From Deltaproteobacteria bacterium (GTDB lineage: Bacteria > Myxococcota > B64-G9), in assembly GCA_030591745.1 (NCBI GenBank), contig JAUVAM010000096.1, forward strand, positions 1-8,948: a stretch of 8,948 nucleotides of DNA, given 5' to 3'. The first letter of the stretch is position 1, and each line of letters starts with the position of its first letter. A program made the translations under genes and the position numbers. The notes under the pieces were generated by a model. The model had not been told where the DNA came from. It searched no databases and worked only from the letters and a program-made list of their open reading frames with translations. Shown here one piece after another: positions 5,531 to 8,948 of the stretch.

Positions 5531-8500
5531 ATGAAGCGGGTCTGGGCGTTTATTGGATTGCTGACTCTTGCAGCTTGTGGGGCTGGCGCGAGTTTTTCCA
5601 TCGACGTAATTTTTCCGGATACGGAAAGTCGCGAGCTGACTGAGCGCTTGCTGATCCAAGCCCTGAATCCAGGGGAGGGGGCGTCTTGTACTGCCTTGTT
5701 GGACGGAAGTGCCGAACCAGGCCAAGACGATTACATTGTCGAGCAGGAACTGAGCTTGGATATGGGCAACATGGCCGGCGCAGGTCCTTTGGAGCAAGTG
5801 GGGCCTGGCGAGCGTCTGTTTTTTGTGCGCGCCTATGACACCGACGATGTGGTCATCTTGCACGGCTGCCAGGTTGTGCAAGCAGGCGGGGGTGGTCCCC
5901 AGTCGGTCAGCATCACCCTGGAGGCGGCTTGTCGTCCCTCCAACGGCGGGGTTGAGACCTGCGACGGCGAGGACAACGATTGCAACGGGCTGCCGGACGA
6001 TGGAGACCCGGTTTTTCTCTGCCCCGTTGTGCCCCAGGCTGTGGCCTCGGCCTGTGAGCAGGGGGTCTGTGACTATACCTGCCAGTCACCATGGCTAAAC
6101 GCCAACGCCAGTTGGGCCGACGGCTGTGAATGTCGTGTCACAAGGGATGGAGAAGAACTCTGCGACGGCCTGGACAATGACTGCGATGGGCAGGTGGACG
6201 AAAATTGCACAGCCTGTGAGGCGGCCGCGGATTGCCTGGATGAAGCCAGTTGCCTGGAGGGAAGCTGCGTAGACGGGCAGTGTGAGGTGGTGACGAGCGC
6301 CGACGACACGCTTTGCGATGACGGAAATTTTTGCACGGAAGGCTCGACTTGCCAGCAGGGATTCTGCGTTGGCCATGCCGTGGATTGCGATGACGCCGAC
6401 CCCTGCACGGATGATGAGTGCGAGCCCGAGACGGGCTGCGTCCATCCCTTCAACTCGGCTGAATGCGACGACGGAGATGTCTGCACCGAATCGGATGTTT
6501 GCAACGGTTTGGGGCAATGTCGCGGTACGCCGGTGGTCTGCAATGATCCCCCGGCCCCCACCTGCCAGGATGATACCCACGCTCAGCAATACGTGCCCTT
6601 TGGCACCTGCCGAGCCGATACAGGCTGCTACTATGAGCCCTATGTAGTGGAGTGCGAAGAGGGTTGCGTTGATGGTGGCTGTCGTTCCACGCAGTGTCAG
6701 GATCAGCCCATGGGTACGCCCTGCGACGATGAGAACGCCTGCACGGAAGCGGATGCCTGCGATTTGAACGAGGTTTGCCGGGGCAGCCTGGTGGACTGTG
6801 ATGATGGAAACGTATGCACCACCGACTCCTGTGATATGGAGTCGGGTTGCGCTAGAGAGAACAACACGGCGGCCTGTGACGACGGCGACCCTTGCACCGT
6901 GGGGGATGTCTGCATCGATGGGGCCTGCGTCGCCAGCGAAAAGGACTGCGGCGATGATTTGCTGTGTACGGACGATGCCTGCTTGGCTGACGGGTCCTGT
7001 GAAAACGCGATTCAGGCCGGTTTTTGTGTCATCAACAACGCCTGTGTGCCCGATGGCCAAATCAATGCAGTCGATCCTTGTTGGGCTTGTAATTCAGAAG
7101 TGAACCCGGAAGGCTGGGCCGTGCGTGAGGGCGAATCTTGCGGAGATGGAGAGTTCTGCAACGGCGAAGAGACCTGCGACGCTGGCGGCTTCTGTGTCAG
7201 CTCCGGCACCCCTTGTACTGTCCAATGCAGGATGAATTGCAACGAGGTGGATGGTTGCGCCCCGGATCCTGTGGGCGTCGTATGCGATGACGAGATTCCT
7301 TGCACCGGGGAAGATGCCTGCGATGGACTGGGGAATTGTCTGGGGGCCACCTTCGATGACGAACTCTGCGAGGCGGGTGAAATCTGCATGCCGAGTTGCG
7401 ACGCGGACGGCGACGGCTGCACGGCCGTGCCCATGCTTGCCATCGATTGCCCCACGGGCGTACCCGTGTTTTCGATAGCCGATTGTTTAATCACCATCTC
7501 CGGTGCCGAGACCGGAGCCGATTGCCTCTCCTGTCAGGCCTACGTCGAGCCCAAGCGATTGGCCAACACCGATTTCGCCAATGATCTGGCTCCGGATACC
7601 TGCGATCTGGACGGCTGGATGCTGAGTCCAATGGGTTGTCAATTTGTTGGGCTTTGGGAAGATCTTTATTGCCTCATGTATTCCGATGGTGAGCCCTGTT
7701 GTGATGAGTTTCTTTGCCCAACAGTGAGCAGCCCGATGCAGGGGCAAATCGCTTTGGAGTTGAACACCGACCTCTGCGGCGGCTGGTTGGAGTCGGCGCA
7801 GCTTCGGCTGGAGCGGGCCTTTCAGTTGCAGGGCTATGATGAGGCGCTTCTGTGCTGGGACATGGCCCAGGACGAGGTTGGATCGAACCAGCCCCTCCAA
7901 ATCCAACTGGGCACCATGCCCGGCGCCTCTGGCAATGCGTTTGATTGCTGGGAAGCCGGTGGGCTCCCGAATGAGGAATGGATTCGCGTATGTTCGGCAC
8001 TGCCTCCTGAGGCCTTTAGTTATCCAGAGACCTGGTTGACCTTCTGGCTGGGCATCAGCCCGTCGGGCAATGGCATCTGGTTCTTGGACAACATCACCCT
8101 GGATGCGGGTTGGTATGATTGTCCGGCAGGCGACGGCACGGTGTTCTATGAAGATTTCATGGGTTGTCCGGGCATCTTGCCCGATACCTGGAACGGCTGG
8201 ACCTTCACCAACAACCCGCGATGCCGCTCACAACCATGTGCTCAGTATATGGTGGGAGAACAAGACAGGAACATCAGCATGGAGCGCGTGGAAAGCACAG
8301 TCGGCCTTGGCTCCGATCTGGAGCTCTGTTTTTTGCGCTACTCAAGGACCAATGCGATGGGGTCGATTTTGGTTGAGGTGGATACCGGAGACGGGCAGGC
8401 CTGGCAACCCGTGGGTGGTGAGACGATTGACTATCCCGCAACGGAATGTCGAGAAATCTGCGTGGATCTCTCTTCCATTCCGGGCGCCGCGGACAATGAG

Positions 8501-8758
8501 GCTTTGGGCCTGCGTATCACCATCGATTCAATAGATGAAATGATCTATGTCTCTGAAATTGAACTTAAGGGCATGCCGCGTTGTGACGCGGTCGAGATAG
8601 GTTTTGTGGGGTTGGGGGACATGGTGCAGGAGGCCGGCGAATCCTATTTCTTGCCGGTGACCAATCAGCGGGGCAGCAACTTGGAAGTGCTGCTGCAATG
8701 CGAATGGGCTGATCGGCCGGAAACCCTGGTGCAAGACTTGATCGGTTTTGAGCTTTAG
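5531..8758 (+). CDS. Large Cys-rich lipoprotein with MopE-type motifs and duplicated C-terminal domain
   Basis: This 1075-residue protein starts at ATG 5531, with GGGAGG five bases upstream; an upstream in-frame GTG at 5474 would bury the signal. The lipobox LAAC places the lipid on Cys16, so it is predicted to sit on an outer membrane face or the surface. Residues 21-134 form a strand-rich domain. Two MopE-type putative metal-binding motifs follow: ETCDGEDNDCNGLPDDG (142-158) and a second at 208-226 containing CDGLDNDCDG. Residues about 226-640 are a run of Cys/Asp-rich units such as CDDGNxCT, CDDGDPCT and CxxGxC, probably paired in disulfides and perhaps binding calcium or other metals. The C-terminal part has two similar domains (about 671-864 and 871-1018) resembling jelly-roll or MAM-like adhesive folds, then a short tail. 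Such proteins are frequent in Myxococcota, mostly with unknown function. It diverges from the kinase gene and precedes another secreted protein. Confidence 0.9.
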   Translation: MKRVWAFIGLLTLAACGAGASFSIDVIFPDTESRELTERLLIQALNPGEGASCTALLDGSAEPGQDDYIVEQELSLDMGNMAGAGPLEQVGPGERLFFVRAYDTDDVVILHGCQVVQAGGGGPQSVSITLEAACRPSNGGVETCDGEDNDCNGLPDDGDPVFLCPVVPQAVASACEQGVCDYTCQSPWLNANASWADGCECRVTRDGEELCDGLDNDCDGQVDENCTACEAAADCLDEASCLEGSCVDGQCEVVTSADDTLCDDGNFCTEGSTCQQGFCVGHAVDCDDADPCTDDECEPETGCVHPFNSAECDDGDVCTESDVCNGLGQCRGTPVVCNDPPAPTCQDDTHAQQYVPFGTCRADTGCYYEPYVVECEEGCVDGGCRSTQCQDQPMGTPCDDENACTEADACDLNEVCRGSLVDCDDGNVCTTDSCDMESGCARENNTAACDDGDPCTVGDVCIDGACVASEKDCGDDLLCTDDACLADGSCENAIQAGFCVINNACVPDGQINAVDPCWACNSEVNPEGWAVREGESCGDGEFCNGEETCDAGGFCVSSGTPCTVQCRMNCNEVDGCAPDPVGVVCDDEIPCTGEDACDGLGNCLGATFDDELCEAGEICMPSCDADGDGCTAVPMLAIDCPTGVPVFSIADCLITISGAETGADCLSCQAYVEPKRLANTDFANDLAPDTCDLDGWMLSPMGCQFVGLWEDLYCLMYSDGEPCCDEFLCPTVSSPMQGQIALELNTDLCGGWLESAQLRLERAFQLQGYDEALLCWDMAQDEVGSNQPLQIQLGTMPGASGNAFDCWEAGGLPNEEWIRVCSALPPEAFSYPETWLTFWLGISPSGNGIWFLDNITLDAGWYDCPAGDGTVFYEDFMGCPGILPDTWNGWTFTNNPRCRSQPCAQYMVGEQDRNISMERVESTVGLGSDLELCFLRYSRTNAMGSILVEVDTGDGQAWQPVGGETIDYPATECREICVDLSSIPGAADNEALGLRITIDSIDEMIYVSEIELKGMPRCDAVEIGFVGLGDMVQEAGESYFLPVTNQRGSNLEVLLQCEWADRPETLVQDLIGFEL

Positions 8759-8785
8759 GCTTTGTGGACGAAAAGGAGTTGGACC

Positions 8786-8948
8786 GTGCGACGTTTGATT
8801 TCTATGTTGATTTGTCTGTCCATGATGGCTTCCGGGCTGGTCTGGGGCCAGGACTTGAAGAAGATCGAGATGCTGTACGACGATATGGAGTTCGAAGAGG
8901 CCCGCAAGGCCGTGGACACCCTGCTCAAGCGAGATGATCTGCAACCCG
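8786..8948 (+). CDS. N-terminus of a secreted protein with TPR-like start (3' partial)
   Basis: The gene starts at GTG 8786, with AAAAGGAG ending seven bases upstream, and runs off the window. The visible 54 residues begin with a signal peptide, MRRLISMLICLSMMASGLVWG, probably cleaved before Gln22. The mature start, DLKKIEMLYDDMEFEEARKAVDTLLKRDDL, is a helix pair with the spacing of a tetratricopeptide-like repeat (Tyr-Asp-Asp-x-x-Phe-Glu-Glu-Ala). TPR proteins serve as protein-binding scaffolds. It lies 27 bases after the lipoprotein stop, so the two are probably co-transcribed. Too little is visible to name it. Confidence 0.8.
   Translation, partial: MRRLISMLICLSMMASGLVWGQDLKKIEMLYDDMEFEEARKAVDTLLKRDDLQP

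Noticed and set aside
6095..7060. A 321-codon open frame on the minus strand inside the Cys-rich lipoprotein gene
   Set aside because: It arises because repeated TGC, GAC and GAT codons contain no stop in that antisense frame. Other frames in the same region show similar shadows, and the plus-strand protein is clearly real.
7012..7497. A Ser/Gln/Pro-rich minus-strand open frame opposite the Cys-rich gene
   Set aside because: Its low-complexity composition mirrors the Cys/Asp codon repeats of the plus strand. There is no ribosome-binding site or family likeness.

Overview
The window reads as chromosomal DNA from a moderately GC-rich Gram-negative bacterium of the old deltaproteobacterial group (Myxococcota, Bradymonadota or a close relative). 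This is an inference from gene style. There are two lipobox signal peptides, a lipid A-type acyltransferase, a membrane Ser/Thr kinase with PEGA domains and the HRDVSPHN catalytic loop common in myxobacterial kinases, and a Cys/Asp-rich lipoprotein with MopE-type motifs. No rRNA, tRNA, CRISPR array, insertion sequence or phage gene is visible.

Layout. (1) Bases 1-2646 (+) look like one tightly packed operon. It holds the 3' end of an unrecognised gene, a secreted thioredoxin-fold (TlpA/ResA-like) protein, an LpxL/HtrB-family acyltransferase, and a protein-L-isoaspartate O-methyltransferase carrying a lipoprotein signal. Neighbouring genes overlap or nearly touch, and three of the four products are predicted to act in or at the envelope. 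(2) Bases 2681-3272 (-) hold a MazF/PemK toxin and its ribbon-helix-helix antitoxin, with a near-consensus promoter very close to the antitoxin start. (3) Bases 3340-5397 (-) encode a receptor-like Ser/Thr kinase: cytosolic kinase domain, one membrane span, a 15-bp-repeat-encoded Pro linker and two PEGA domains outside. (4) Bases 5398-5530 are a compact divergent control region with candidate promoters both ways and four TCAAG/CTTGA half-sites. (5) Bases 5531-8758 (+) encode a 1075-residue Cys-rich lipoprotein with MopE motifs and a duplicated C-terminal jelly-roll-like domain. (6) From 8786 begins a secreted protein with a TPR-like start, cut by the window end.

How the parts may fit. The first operon suggests envelope maintenance: disulfide handling, lipid acylation and repair of aged proteins. 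The divergent kinase, Cys-rich lipoprotein and TPR-like gene could be a surface-sensing or surface-assembly module, but that rests on adjacency alone. The points most worth checking are the lipoprotein form of the isoaspartyl methyltransferase, two minus-strand genes that look leaderless, the operator-like half-sites between kinase and lipoprotein, and the duplicated domain of the large lipoprotein. No stretch longer than about 135 bases lacks a gene. I do not see a clearly undescribed defence or mobile system here.
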